Shown here piece after piece: positions 10,567-21,714 of a stretch of DNA of 64,000 nucleotides (within the stretch, counting starts at the first letter, position 1; every line of letters begins with the position of its first letter). The stretch lies in NCBI GenBank assembly GCA_024195265.1, contig JAJLRJ010000011.1, forward strand, positions 23,409,212 to 23,473,211. The letters run 5' to 3'. This DNA is from Dendrophyllia cribrosa (taxonomy: Eukaryota > Cnidaria > Anthozoa > Scleractinia > Dendrophylliidae). The notes beneath the pieces are model-generated. The model was not told where the DNA came from. It did not search any database and saw only the letters and a program-made list of their open reading frames with translations. The position numbers and the translations under genes were made by a program.

Positions 10567-12393
10567 CCCGAATCAAGACAGGAGCGCTGATTGGCCAACT
10601 TGATAATTTTACATAATTATGCTTTAAATTATGCAGTGTTGTGACTCAAAATCACAACTTAACAAATATGGTCGCCAGTTGCGAGGATTAATCTTGTCTG
10701 TCGTTAGAAATTAAAATGTTCGACTCTGTGTTCAATCTCTTTGTCCTATGTTTAATGTTTTGACGTTACAAGCAAGTCGGTTTCAGGCTCTTCATAGTTT
10801 TATCTGCAGTGAAGAGGTTTTTCTGTGTTTGCCAGTTTACCGACCGGATATAGCAAGTCACTGATATTTCAAACGGCGCCACGCGTGCACGTGTGGATGA
10901 ATGAACATTTATCGGCGATAAATGGGAAGAATCCCGTAATAATCATCATCAGTCTGCTTTTAGGGGAAAGACTACCTTCAGACTCGCGGCACCGCAATGG
11001 CCGGGGACAAAAATGGCAGTTTCTTTCGCCAATATTTTCACGGCATAGATGGAAAAAGAAATAACAAGAAAACTCTGCGAGTATTATAATCGGGCTTCCT
11101 TCTTCACTCCTTTTACCTTAAAATTTGAACAATTACGTCCCAAATACAAATTTTCAAAATACTCTACTAACTCTTCAAGAGAACTAATTTCAATCAATAC
11201 ACACGGCGTCCCACATAGATCATTCATTCCTGTACGATCTCTACTATGTGAATCAAACCATCCCTTGTGTCAAAAATAGCGACTGTATAAATTATTATTG
11301 TCAAAATAAATGACTTATAATTATCACGTAACAACGATTCAAAAGCCTCAAACAAAGGTAAACAACAACTCTCTTCTATTATACCGTCATTTAAATAATG
11401 TAAATTTCCATAATAACGTTCACTATACTCTTATTGAAAGTTAACTCTCCCATACAAACAACATCAGGAACTTCAGTTAACATAAGGCATTCTTTTTGTG
11501 TTGAATTAGAAAGATAAGTATGAAAAATTCCTGCAGAAGAAATTGTTAAGAGAAAAAAAGTCGTGCACAAGTAAGCATGTGAAAAACATTTTCAGCATTT
11601 TGGTAAAAAAGAAAATTCTTGCAAATAGAGATGCTGAAAAAAAAATCATACTCAGAAGAAATTGCCTAACCCCCTCCCCAACAAAAAAAATTAAACGGTC
11701 CGTCCCTTAACCAATATAAATCACAAACCACATTATTAAATTCAACAAGTCACCACAACAATAACGTTACTTTTAACACTACATATTCAGTAATGAAATA
11801 CGAGCCTTTTATAAACAGGTATAAAAAATGAGAAACGGCGGGGAAAAACATTACCACTTGATACGTTTTAGAGTTTCGTACATGCGATCTACACCACATC
11901 AAACATAAATCATAGATAATATTTAATAAGACTCCAACGTACATATTAAATCCGTTAGTTCTTTCTCCCCTTCTTTCACAAAATACTAATAAGCTTATGC
12001 ATCTTTAACAAATGCATTGCAAGTTATCTCAATAAATGCCACTTCACTTTTTCCTGTGTGTAAAATACTAATATAAGCATCCTTGACATGACCTCGGTCA
12101 AAGTGATTGTTGACATAAAGATCATGTTCTATTTCTCATTTAATTAAATTGAAGTTTTCCAGCCTGCGTCATTCAAAATTAATTTAAATGCTTTTAGCAG
12201 CAAATCTTATCACTGAGAGAACAATGAACGATAGCAGAAAACCACGTTTCTTTAATGTTCCATGTACAATGTAATTGCTCACCTCAAATTCTCTCTTTTC
12301 ACGACTGGGAAAATTATTTGCCAATGTATTTTTCGAATTGCTTGCCGTTTTGCGTGCAGTGAATTTGGTTAGTGCTCGAGTTTAATAGCCTAA
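10567..12393. other. MULE interior, left of Harbinger
   Basis: Only short unsupported open frames. The end carries a Harbinger-type MITE fragment (11520-11709). Confidence 0.4.
11520..11709. mobile_element. Right-end fragment of a Harbinger-type MITE
   Basis: A-rich sequence with TCATACTCAG, then CCCCCTCCCC and the terminus CGGTCCGTCCC followed by TTA (11707-11709) matches the family at 6836-8572. No left terminus was found. Confidence 0.6.
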
Positions 12394-12559
12394 GAGCGCG
12401 TTCGTTTGGGATATTCCAGAATAAGAATATATTCCGGAATAACTTGGTTTTCCATTTCCCAAACGAACGATTATTCCGGATATTCCGTGCGCTTGCGGTC
12501 TGTTGCCCGAAATAGTCAGCGGATTCTTTTGTTGCTTAGCAACTTTAGTCACGAAAGCG

Positions 12560-13741
12560 ATGTCAACAATTAAGATGGCGTCGACGGCGGCTTTCGTTCG
12601 TGCTATTATGTTGTCCCTCTGCATGGAGGAGTTGACTGAGTATGAGACTGAAAATGACAGCGACATTGTAGAGGAATTTCTACCGTTCTTTCTTTTTGAA
12701 GAAAAGTTAAAGTGTCGTGAGAGGGCTGTTCGTATTCAGGGCTATGCCGAGGAGGTTGTTCCAAATTACTCTCTGTCTACTTTTCGTGAGCACTTTAGGC
12801 TTACTGCAGAAACATTTGAAGAACTGGTTTGCGAGTTGGCAAATTGTCCAGAAATTCCCCAGGGACACGCTCACGGAGGAAGGCCACCAATTTCAGTGGA
12901 CAAACAGGTGCTCATTTTCTTGTGGTTCTTAGGGACACAAGAGTGCGTGAGATCAATTTCCGACAGATTCAATGTTACGAAAAGTTCAGTGTATGTATCT
13001 TGCCGACGTGTGTGTGATGCCATTAAGAATAATTTAGCCGAGCATCTCATAAAGTGGCCAAGTGGAAGTAGAGCTGCCGAAGTAATGGAAGGGTTTGAAG
13101 AACACAAAAGAGTTCCTGCTGTAATTGGGGCAATTGACGGCTCGCACATTCCGATTAAAGCTCCTCGAGAATGCCCAGAGAACTACATCAACCGAAAAGA
13201 TTTCCATTCTGTCGTATTGCAAGCTTGCTGTGATCATGAAATGTTCTTCACCAATTGTTACTGTGGCTGGCCGGGAAGTGTACATGACTCTAGAGTGTTA
13301 CGAAATTCAGATATTTTTGATGCTGCTTCAACTGGGCATGATGACTTCTTTCCCAATGATTCACACTTGCTGGGCGATGCAGCTTACCCACTCAAAACAT
13401 GGATCATGACCCCATACAAGGACAATGGACATTTGACAGAACAGCAAAAGACATACAATTATCTTCATTCTTCAACAAGAATGGTTATTGAGCGAGCGTT
13501 TGCCCTTCTTAAAGGTCGTTTTCGAAGGTTAAAGTATGTTGATGTGGACAAAATTGATGACATTCCTAAAATTGTTATTGATGCATGTGTCCTTCATAAC
13601 ATCAGCTTGTGCAATGAGGATAGCTTTATGGACTTTATGGGTGACCAAGATGAGGAGGTGAATGGATACGAGAGTGTTCTTACTCCTAACACCCCAGCTG
13701 TTCAGAAGCGCACAGAAATAATGGAGTATTTAGCCTTGTAG
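12560..13741 (+). CDS. PIF/Harbinger transposase (HARBI1-like DDE nuclease)
   Basis: A single-exon, 393-residue nuclease expected to cut and paste the surrounding element together with its Myb-like partner. The frame is open from 12503, but that codon is TTG. The first ATG is 12560, and the ATG at 12575 has a stronger context (AAGATGG). Numbering residues from 12503, a GRPP-containing segment (about 126-129) and a helix-turn-helix-like part (about 146-175) precede the catalytic core. Core motifs are AIDGSHIPIK (D212), WPGSVHDSRV (D262), GDAAYPL (D292) and RMVIERAFALLKGRFRRLK (E330). The spacing from D292 to E330 fits the family's second aspartate and glutamate; this assignment is from family knowledge. 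No internal stop or frameshift is seen, so the gene may be functional. Domesticated HARBI1 is unlikely because the element's ends and target duplication are intact. Confidence 0.93.
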   Translation: MSTIKMASTAAFVRAIMLSLCMEELTEYETENDSDIVEEFLPFFLFEEKLKCRERAVRIQGYAEEVVPNYSLSTFREHFRLTAETFEELVCELANCPEIPQGHAHGGRPPISVDKQVLIFLWFLGTQECVRSISDRFNVTKSSVYVSCRRVCDAIKNNLAEHLIKWPSGSRAAEVMEGFEEHKRVPAVIGAIDGSHIPIKAPRECPENYINRKDFHSVVLQACCDHEMFFTNCYCGWPGSVHDSRVLRNSDIFDAASTGHDDFFPNDSHLLGDAAYPLKTWIMTPYKDNGHLTEQQKTYNYLHSSTRMVIERAFALLKGRFRRLKYVDVDKIDDIPKIVIDACVLHNISLCNEDSFMDFMGDQDEEVNGYESVLTPNTPAVQKRTEIMEYLAL

Positions 13742-14002
13742 CTGTCCAAAACTAAATTATTTCCACACAGGTCTAGACTTGAAGATTGATAAAAATAATT
13801 TTGAATTGTGTCAGGGGTCATAGTTGACAAGTATACATTGATAATTTTTTGGGGTGGAAACTCCCTTTATGGTATTAGTAATAAGGCAGTTTAATTTTGG
13901 CCGTGTCTTTTTAAGGATTTTGGTGTTTCGTTTTGGCCATGGGTATTTTTGGACAGATACATGTATGATTCACTTTCATATATGCATTTCATACATTGTA
14001 TA

Positions 14003-14181
14003 CAGTTGAACCTTGCTATCTCAAACTCAGTTATCTCAAACTCCCCGCTATCTCAAATTAAACTAAAAACCATTTCCGTTGGAATTGCTTTTTCAGTCAT
14101 TTACTATTGGCTATCTCAAAGTTACCGCTATCTCAAACTTTTTTCATTTCCCATGACAGTTTGAGATAGCTGGGTTGAATT
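14003..14181. mobile_element. pogo-like MITE inside Harbinger
   Basis: Starts after TA with CAGTTGAACCTTGCTATCTC. The far side carries the inverse CTATCTCAAACTG/GAGATAGC repeats. The right terminus is eroded (GGGTTGAATTCA). It is the innermost layer of the nested stack. Confidence 0.65.
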
Positions 14182-14349
14182 CAATGCACTAGCAAACAGG
14201 CTAAGGTAACCCTATAACAGAGATAAAGGGCTATTCTTATCATTGAGAAAAATGTCAATAATTTATTATCGAAACAAATAATTCAAAATTTTCATTGAAT
14301 TGTAAATATACATTCTCATTGAATTGTAAATATACATTCTCATTGCTAT

Positions 14350-14651
14350 GTGACTTTCAAAAATCCACTTGGCAATAGACTTCTGTCTATGGCTTTTCTC
14401 CTACTCTGCAACAAAATTGTGCACGTATGATTGGCCACGGATTACTACCTTCCCACTTTGCTACCTACAATTCCGAAGAGAAGGGCAGTTCTGGATCTGC
14501 CATCCACAAACAGAGAAACATCCGAAAGCGGCAATGTCTATGAATGCATCACTCAACATTTTTTTGCATAATAACATCTGACACGTGCAGCCAATTGTTA
14601 TGCATGATTGATGGAAGTCTATTGCCAAGTGAATTTTGATTTCGAAAGTCA
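14350..14651. repeat. Fold-back repeat inside Harbinger
   Basis: CACTTGGCAATAGACTTC near 14367 recurs inverted near 14611-14630, and GACTTTC flanks both sides. The tandem 24-bp repeat CATTGAATTGTAAATATACA lies just outside at about 14295-14342. Confidence 0.55.
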
Positions 14652-15043
14652 AATCCATACGTTTTCATGAGAACATTTGTAATTCTGATTTGCTAATGTT
14701 TTTTCAGGCCTGATGGTAACTTTTGGAATTAAATTTATGGCAGCAGTGGCAAAACCACTTGCAATAATTTATTATTTCATGACACAGAGACAAGCCAAAA
14801 TGTTGATGAAACACAATTTTTTAATGCTACAAATATTGTCTGATTTAAATATGATTACAGCATGAACTCAGGAATAAATATAATTTCTGTAGCAATATAA
14901 TTTTTACTGTAATATTGAATTTATATCATGTGAAATAAATAGCATTTCCAAAAAAGTTCTCACTCCTGTAAAAAATATGCTGCCAATAAATATATATAAA
15001 GCAAGTACAGTCTGTATATTCATGGTTCTACGCATACAGTCCT

Positions 15044-15750
15044 TCACTGTTCCTTGAGGCCTCTCATAACCTCCAGCATTCCCCCTAGTACCTGCATTTT
15101 TTCGCGGTGGAATGTTTCCAACTTCTCCATTTTCTTTTCATCTTCCTTCTTCTTTTCTTCTTTGTATTCCTGTAGCCATTGCAAGTATTCATTCCTTGAC
15201 TTAACCCCCTTTTCTTTCTTCGACAGCCTTTTCTTCTTCTGCAACGAGCCTTGACTCCCTTGACTTGTAGCAGGTCTTTTCGGCGCAATTATCACCTCCT
15301 CCTTATCTCTGTCTTCCTCCTCTGTTTCCTCTAACATTTCTGCTTGCTGTGACTGATCAGTCGGAGGCCGTACATAATCCGCCTTCCTGAGCTGCTGCTT
15401 GTGGCATATGGCCGAACGTTTGGCCTGTAACCGTAGAACTCTGCAATTTCCTTGTAGAAAGGACATTCCTTTCGGTCATTTCCCGAAATGTTGTTGTGGT
15501 CGCAGCACTTTCTGAATGCGAGTGTCAAGGGTTTCCATTTTCCTTCAACCTGCTCGGGTCGTGCGCTGAAGTTTGGATTTTCCGCTGTCATACCCGCCGT
15601 TATTACCTCCCACACGCTTTTTTTCTTATAATTGACATCTTTGAAGAGCTTCTCGTGCTCCCTGTACTGTGAAATTAATAACATGGTCTCTTCTCTCCCC
15701 CACCAAAACCCCTTCCTTCTCTCGACAGTTTCGCCAGAATACGACGCCAT
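15044..15750 (-). pseudogene. Harbinger Myb/SANT-like DNA-binding protein, frameshifted
   Basis: In PIF/Harbinger elements a second protein with a Myb/SANT-like (trihelix) domain binds the transposon ends and brings the transposase to DNA. From the ATG at 15750 the first frame gives the domain: tryptophans in GFWWGREE, SVWEVIT and GKWKPL, then CPFYKEI. It runs to about 15400. From there the charged C-terminal part (EEEDRDKEE, then a Lys/Glu-rich coiled coil and a terminal MLEVMRGLKEQ) continues in another frame to the stop at 15044. The two frames overlap at 15331-15466, implying a one- or two-base indel around 15370-15420. It could also be a sequencing error or an unseen small intron. The start context AAGATGGCGTC is the same as at the transposase ATG 12575. 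Confidence 0.8.
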
Positions 15751-15902
15751 CTTGGTTTACAGCGGAAGAATGACGTCATTATTCTGGCTAAGCGGGAATG
15801 GAATCCAAGTATTCCGGAATGAGAATAGCCCCCAAACGAACGCTTTCTCGCGTTATTCCGATTATTCTTATTCCGGATTGATCCCAAACGAACGCGCCCT
15901 AA

Positions 15903-16937
15903 ATATACGCATTCTAAAATGCTGAAAACTGATGTCTCGCTCTGTCACGTTTAATTCTCGCCCAGAGTGCATAGCCGTGAGTTTATGTGTTTAGCTAAAA
16001 CAACGCATTCTAAAACAATACAGATGTGTTGTCTCTCTCTGTCACGTTCAATTTTCGCCCAGAATACAGCCTGACAAATGGCTTGTTGCGTTTAACAAAT
16101 CGGATCAAATCAGTTTCGCTCAATGCAATCATGCTAAATGCTAGCGAGATTATCACCGAGACAAGACCGAGAAGAATGGCTCGTTTTAGGCGTAAGCGAG
16201 ACAAATTCGGTGTCTCGCTTTGTCTCGTTCAATGCACGCCGTAACAATCAAGACGATTCACCCTTCATCCTTTCCTCCCACACCGCTATAAACAAATACT
16301 CTTTTACACAAACAACCTTTTAATCAATTTCTTAGCCTACCCACATCCCCATTTACTTCACCTACACCACATATTTTAACTTATCTACTCTCAAATCTCC
16401 AAAATCCGGAAGGGGGAGACTTCCATATAAAATTTACAATTAGTAGCTCTTAACGATAAAACTTCTTTTCAACGAAATTCTTAAAGGACACCCCGTCATT
16501 TTCATATGGCGGACCCCCCGGCGTGTCAATAAGTGACTACGAAACAGCGTCCATTTTATATATCGGGCAGGCTTGGCAAACAAGCCAGCCCGATCAATAA
16601 ACCATTGCACTAAGAAATAAAAGCGTGCAAGGAAATGTTATCCTTTGTAACACTGGCGATACAACCCTGTGTGACTACATCCATCCTCATTGACAAATGA
16701 ATCACAACCTTTGCTTAGACGGATCTATAAAGAACCTACCCTTATTTCATACATAATGGGTAGATCTTTAAAAGATATACTGATCAGGGCTAAACTGTAA
16801 AAATCAAACCGAGTGAACAAAGGTCATAACAAACACGCCAGACACTAGTAGGATTTGTGATAGGCCTGTCAACACCTTTCATTTCATTTGGTTTCACTGC
16901 ACGCACATTATTATAATTATGCGAGATTAGCGACGGT
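15903..16937. other. MULE interior, right of Harbinger
   Basis: Contains a roughly 100-bp-spaced direct duplication (GCATTCTAAAA...GTCTCKCTCTGTCACGTT at 15909 and 16006), a GAGACAA/TTGTCTC inverted motif near 16160-16230 and a hairpin at 16563-16597. No gene is recognised. Confidence 0.45.
16563..16597. repeat. Hairpin
   Basis: ATCGGGCAGGCTTG and its near-perfect inverse CAAGCCAGCCCGAT are separated by about 5 bases. Confidence 0.6.
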
Positions 16938-17044
16938 GATTTACGTCATCAGTATGGAATTTCTCAAAGTAAATCGCAGACGCTCTCTCACGCGAACGCC
17001 CCTAGCTGCCGGGAGCGATGAGAAGCGGCTGTATTCGCAGGCTA

Positions 17045-18075
17045 GAAATTCATTTACTTTGGACCTCTCGGGTCGGTCACGAATACTGAACTAGGTTCAG
17101 GTGTCAATAAGGTGTGTTTGGCCACAGCTGAACTTTGAGTTCAGTGGAATTTCATTTACTTTGGACCTCTCGGGTCGGGCACGAATACTGAACTTGGTTC
17201 AGGTGCCAATAAGGTGTGTTTGTCCATAGCTGACCTCTGTGTTCGGTGGAAATTTATTTACTTTGGGCCTCTCTGGCCAGGCATGAATACTGAACTAGGT
17301 TCAGGTGTCAATAAGGTGTGTTTGGCCTTAGTAGAGTCTTATTTTCGTTTGGGCCTATCTGGCCGGGCACGAACACTGAACTAGGTTCAGGTGTCAATAA
17401 GGTGTGTTTCATAATAGCTGACCTCTGCACATGTGTTCAGTGGAAGTTATTTCACTTTCGACTTCTTTGGCTGGGCACGCATACTGAACTAGGTTCAGGT
17501 GTCAATAAGTTGTTTTTGGCAATAGCTGAACTTGGTGTTCGGTGAAAATTTATTTACGTTTGGACTTCCCTGACCGGGCACGAATACTGAGTTTGATTCA
17601 GGTACCAATTAAGTGTGTTTGGCAATATCTCAACTTTTTTAATTGGCATTCGGTGGAAATTTATCTACGTTTGGGCCCCCACTGGCCGGGCACGAATACT
17701 GAACTAGGTTCAGGTATCAGTTAGGTGTCCTTGGCAATAGTTGAACTCTGTGTTCGGTGGAAATTTATTTAGGTTTGGGCCTCTCTAGTCGGGCACGAAT
17801 ACTGATCTAGGTTCAGGTGTCAACTAGGTGTGTTTGGCAATTGCTGAGCTCAGTGTTCCGTGGAAATCTATTTAAATTTGGGCCTCCCTGGCCGGGCACG
17901 AATACTGATTCAGGCCCATGTGCTAATTAGGTGTGTTCAGGTGATAGTTTGAACTCAGTGTTTAGTGGAAACTTGTTTACCTCCTGGGCCTCTCTGGCCG
18001 GGCCCGAATTCTGGATTAGGTTCAGGTGTTAATTTGATGTGTTTGGCGTTAGCTGAACTCAGTATTTATCCTCCA
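17045..18075. repeat. ~103-bp minisatellite, right part
   Basis: About ten units marked by TACTGAACTAGGTTCAGGT spaced 86-112 bp. Units nearest the MULE match the left array best and become more diverged to the right. One frame stays open over several units and repeats ELGSGVN, but this follows from the unit sequence and is not taken as a gene. Confidence 0.9.
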
Positions 18076-18796
18076 TTGGATTCATTTGTTTTCTTGTCGT
18101 TCTTTATGGACCACACGCCCAGGGGGGCTCCCCACCTTTCCCACCAGTGAGTTTAATTGTCCCGGGGCTATCTAAAGCCTTTTGTGCCCGACTCTTGCAG
18201 TTGCGCTGGGACTCTTGCTCTCTACTGGTCCCCGGGGGAATCCCAGCTCTCGCCCCGTCTTCGCTTCAGTTTCTTTTAGCCGCCATCCAAGCCTTAAACC
18301 CGATGGTAGCAGTCGCATTATTTCACGAACGGGTAATCCAATCGACAACCGTGAGAGAACCGCTTTGTGCTGCATCAGGCACGACCCCCCCCCCCCCCCC
18401 CCCCCCCCATGGGTACATGACCCAAAGGGGACCACATGGAACAGCTAGGAATGCAATGTTAGCGTTGGGATGCAATGTTAGGTTTGGGAGTAAGGTTTAG
18501 GGAAGGATAGTGAGATATGGGAAAATGGGTCGCTTGGGTGGGAGGAGGCTGCGGGACTACGATCCCGGTGCCTTGCGGAGTGATCTACCTCATTGTTCAT
18601 ATACAGAACAATGGGTCCAATCCTTTCCCAATTCTTAATGAGCGGTCCGTGAAACAAAGGCCAGTTTGGATATACTACCTTTGTTTGGTTTGCATTTTGT
18701 TGATGTTTGTCTGGGTTGGTGATGATTACTGAGAAAATCGTTCAAACGCTGATTATTATATCAGAATCCACTGTACAGTAATAGAACTGCACTTAC
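18076..18796. other. Interval downstream of CUB exon, no exon seen
   Basis: Contains a poly-C run at 18385-18408. I searched the minus strand for a second CUB half-domain exon and found none. Confidence 0.4.
18385..18408. repeat. Poly-C run
   Basis: About 24 C residues, not obviously next to a transposon end. Confidence 0.9.
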
Positions 18797-18956
18797 TCGC
18801 ATTCTTCGTCGCCCTCCTCCAAGTCTAAGTCTTGAAGGGTAATTGTTAATGTCATGCCATGTGGAACAGGTACCGAATAATCACAGTGCATGTCACTCGG
18901 GTAGTTGTTTGGATACCCAGGACTTGTAAGCGTATTGTTAAACACTGAGCCACATT
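18797..18956 (-). CDS. Exon 2 of secreted CUB-domain protein
   Basis: A 160-bp exon between acceptor TTTTTTATAG and donor GTAAGT. It encodes the N-terminal half of a CUB domain, an extracellular beta-sandwich for protein or ligand binding: CGSVFNNTLTSPGYPNNYPS, then MHCDYSVPVPHG and LTITLQDLDLEEGDEECE. The C-G and SPGYPNNYP motifs and the second cysteine (MHC) are classic CUB features, and the acidic E/D cluster matches the calcium-site region of many CUBs. Entry phase is 1, exit phase 2. The first two bases complete a codon with the G left by the signal-peptide exon at 22974-23040. The remainder of the domain must lie in exons further left or outside the window; none was found. The parent protein family is unresolved. 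Confidence 0.88.
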
Positions 18957-19232
18957 CTATAAAAAAAGCAAAAATATACTTTAATCAACATTAAACCTCT
19001 ACTCGTAATGTCAACATATGATTAAGCATGAAGTTTACCTCAAAGAAAAAAGTCGGGAAATTTTCTTAATGTTAAAACATATTCCCCAAAGTAGTAACAT
19101 GGTGAAGTACTAGCTATGAAGACTTTTGTTTAATGTTCTTGATAATAGCTGATAATGTGTAATAATAATGGGTGGGAAGAGAGAAAAATTAAATTAATTT
19201 TTAAAAGAGAGCTGTTTTGATATCGCTAATTA

Positions 19233-21493
19233 CTCATGCGCGTAGCGGCATGAGTTATAAAATGGCCTCTGTTTTTCTTCTTTTTTTTTTTTGTGTCACG
19301 ATTTTGCATGCAAATTTATGCACGCATGTTTTAAATTGTGCATTTCCGGTTCATAGCTTTGCTATTTACACTTCCGGTTTCTGACTTCCGGCTACTCTCA
19401 CTTCCGGAAAAACATCGTTACTGAAGTGTCACGACAGCGTCTCCTACAAACCTACTCGCATTAGTAATGTTCACGTCAGGTATATATTAAACTCACAGGG
19501 ATGACTGGCTTCATTGTGGTACAGCCTTCATTTATAAAACATTCAGTGGTAACGTGGTTTGCAGGTACGATGACTGAATGAAAGACTTCTCCATGTCGGA
19601 CGTCTTCTTATCTTGTTTAAATTATTAAAATATAAATTGCTTCTTTTCTTATGGTACATTGAAGTATAAGACAAATGTTTGATACGCATGCGCATGACAA
19701 ACATTTTCCGTCATTTGGTCTTATTGGTGTATAAATCAATCCTGTATTTCTCCCATAGAGGTGAACGTTGTTTTTATACACAGCATACAACTTGAGGCCG
19801 AATTTGTTGCGATTCTGAAAAAACTAAGAGCTATTTTTAATCAGAGCTCTTCCGAGGCAAAAATGCCAAACATCGATCTCTCGCACTGATAAGCATATTG
19901 TCAATTTATTTCCCGTTTTACTGCCGATTCTTTGCAATGTCTGTATCAGAGCAGTCCTCGCTGCCTGTGGTGAGTAATTTCAAGACTTTTTTCAAGAAAG
20001 AACAATAGAAACACACGGCAAAACAGCGTCGTTACCTCAGTCCATCAGATTTAATAAAAAATTTGGACTTTGGGACTGGACTTCTGTGGATCATGGACTG
20101 GGGAATGCGTGTCATATTAATGTCGATTTTTACTGACTTTATTACTTTTTGTGGTCACTAGGTTACTAGTAACCACTATATTGTCACCTGTGTAAGTAAG
20201 TACGACTTTCCGAAGCGCGAAGTTGTGCCAAGTTCACCCGATTGCTGTACGATGAGACAGTTCTGATAGCTTCGGATTAGACGACTCGATTGTCAAGGAA
20301 GTTCTGTTTGTACGTGCGCGCTTTGGATCCGTGGGAAAGGTAAACGGAGCTTTCTCGTTCTTTTTACTACTTTACCAAGCACAGCTTTTACCAAATGTGG
20401 CCAAGTATTGTTTTCAAAGATTATTTTAGGTGCTTTCGTGGTTTGGAAAAAGGTTTTAGTGAAAAATCGAGCTTTGAATCGAAGTGTTTGTTTGCAGACC
20501 ATGAGCTATCCGAACTCATGATTCAAACGCCGCCAGCATTTCATTTCTGTACCTTTGACCATTCAGAACTGTTTTTTTTTTATTAGCGAAAGCATTATGC
20601 GAATCATTTTTCCGGATAAGATTGGCATTCTATTACACAGGAAAAGTCGGCGATTTTAGAAAGCATAATAAAAATAGGTTGCTGAATTGAATTATTTTGT
20701 GATGTTTATTATATTTTCGCAGACGCTAGCCGGTTCCTCGCAGTAATTAGGATACAATAAATCGCCAAGACTTCTAGAAGCAGAAAATCACTGAATTCTG
20801 AAAAGTGTTTGACTCTTTTAATCAAAGGAAAGACATTTTCATTCAAGGAAATATGAGTTTCATTCAAAAGTTTTGACCTTTTATAGAAAATATATTTGGG
20901 ATTCAGCGGCCATATAAAAAATTTAAAAACAGCTTGCTATCAAATTACATTTGACATAAAATTTGCATAAAGCAAATTGTGTATTTGCGACAACACTTTG
21001 AAGAAACTGTGAAGCCTGGAAAAAACTTATTATAGATGACAAAATCAAAGCATTTTTTTAAAGAACCAGCCTTAAGTTATGGAAACATTTCATTTCGATT
21101 TGGTCTTAAAATCACGGAAAGATTTTAGTGAATGCGTCGCGCAACGTTTATTCACAAAATGTTTGACCAATTCATAGCAATTCTCACCAAAGATTTGAAA
21201 ACTTTAAAAAAATCCCGGATCTCCTGAATGCGATTTCCTGTTTATTTAGAGCCTACAAAAAGTTTATGGCAATCCGGGCAGGAGGAGGTATCTGGGTTAA
21301 AAATCAAGGTGCGAGGGTTGGTCGGCCTGGCCGGGAAATCCGGGCGGGGGAGGGGTAAAAAAACATTGCATCCGTCGGGGTGGGGGGATTTTTTCTGGAA
21401 TAAACCATTTTACACCGGTTGCATGCGATTTGGTAACACAGAAAAACTATTGGTAACTTCAATCAACGCGTCTTAGAGTCTCGCGCGCATGAG
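19233..21493. mobile_element. Putative 2.3-kb TIR element in CUB intron
   Basis: CTCATGCGCG at 19233 recurs inverted at the right end (CGCGCATGAG, ending 21493), each flanked by TA. The TIR is short, so the call is tentative. The interior at 20920-21180 is a diverged match to the right part of the hAT-like element 5481-6736 (CTATCAAATTACATTT...GGAAACATTTCATTT). Confidence 0.4.
19341..19410. promoter_or_regulatory. Cluster of ETS-like TTCCGG motifs
   Basis: Four TTCCGG cores, three of them CTTCCGG, within 70 bp. About 530 bp downstream, ATG at 19937 starts an 11-codon stretch (MSVSEQSSLPV) ending at a GTGAGT donor. Together they could be a promoter plus leader exon, host or transposon. Confidence 0.25.
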
Positions 21494-21714
21494 TATAGGC
21501 TAAGTGTAGCCTCTTGTTTTTATTCTAAGATGTGAAAGTAACACTGAATCAATATGTTGTCAGTGATCAGCAAAGCAAACAAGAGATAGCAAAATTTATT
21601 TTGGTTGTTTATTTATTTATTTTTTCAAATATCAATTATATTTTATTTTAAGTGACAACGACATTATGCCTTATTGGTAAACAATTAATAACCACACTTT
21701 GAAGGGCGAGCTTA

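Larger units (their letters stand above)
12394..15899. mobile_element. PIF/Harbinger transposon with both partner genes
   Basis: Termini GAGCGCGTTCGTTTGGGAT and inverted GGGCGCGTTCGTTTGGGAT are flanked by TAA (12391-12393, 15900-15902), the 3-bp duplication of PIF/Harbinger. Inner copies of CCCAAACGAACG occur in inverted orientation in both subterminal regions (about 12456 and 15831), plausible transposase-binding sites. It encodes a transposase on the plus strand and a Myb/SANT-like protein on the minus strand, converging as in autonomous Harbinger elements. The partner frame is broken. Two smaller palindromic insertions occupy the middle. Confidence 0.95.
10457..17044. mobile_element. 6.6-kb Mutator-like (MULE-type) element
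   Basis: Inverted repeats of about 107 bp (10457-10563 and 16938-17044) begin TAGCCTGCGAATACAGCCGC and are flanked by the perfect 9-bp duplication GAAATTCAT (10448-10456, 17045-17053). A 9-bp duplication is characteristic of Mutator. Deleting the element rejoins a minisatellite unit. Apart from the nested Harbinger (12394-15899), the roughly 3-kb body shows no MULE transposase, so it is probably non-autonomous. The element at 42563-42615 shares the terminus and duplication length. Confidence 0.85.

Noticed and set aside
17318..18150. ORFs repeating ELGSGVN
   Set aside because: Read-through of a minisatellite; frames break as units change length.
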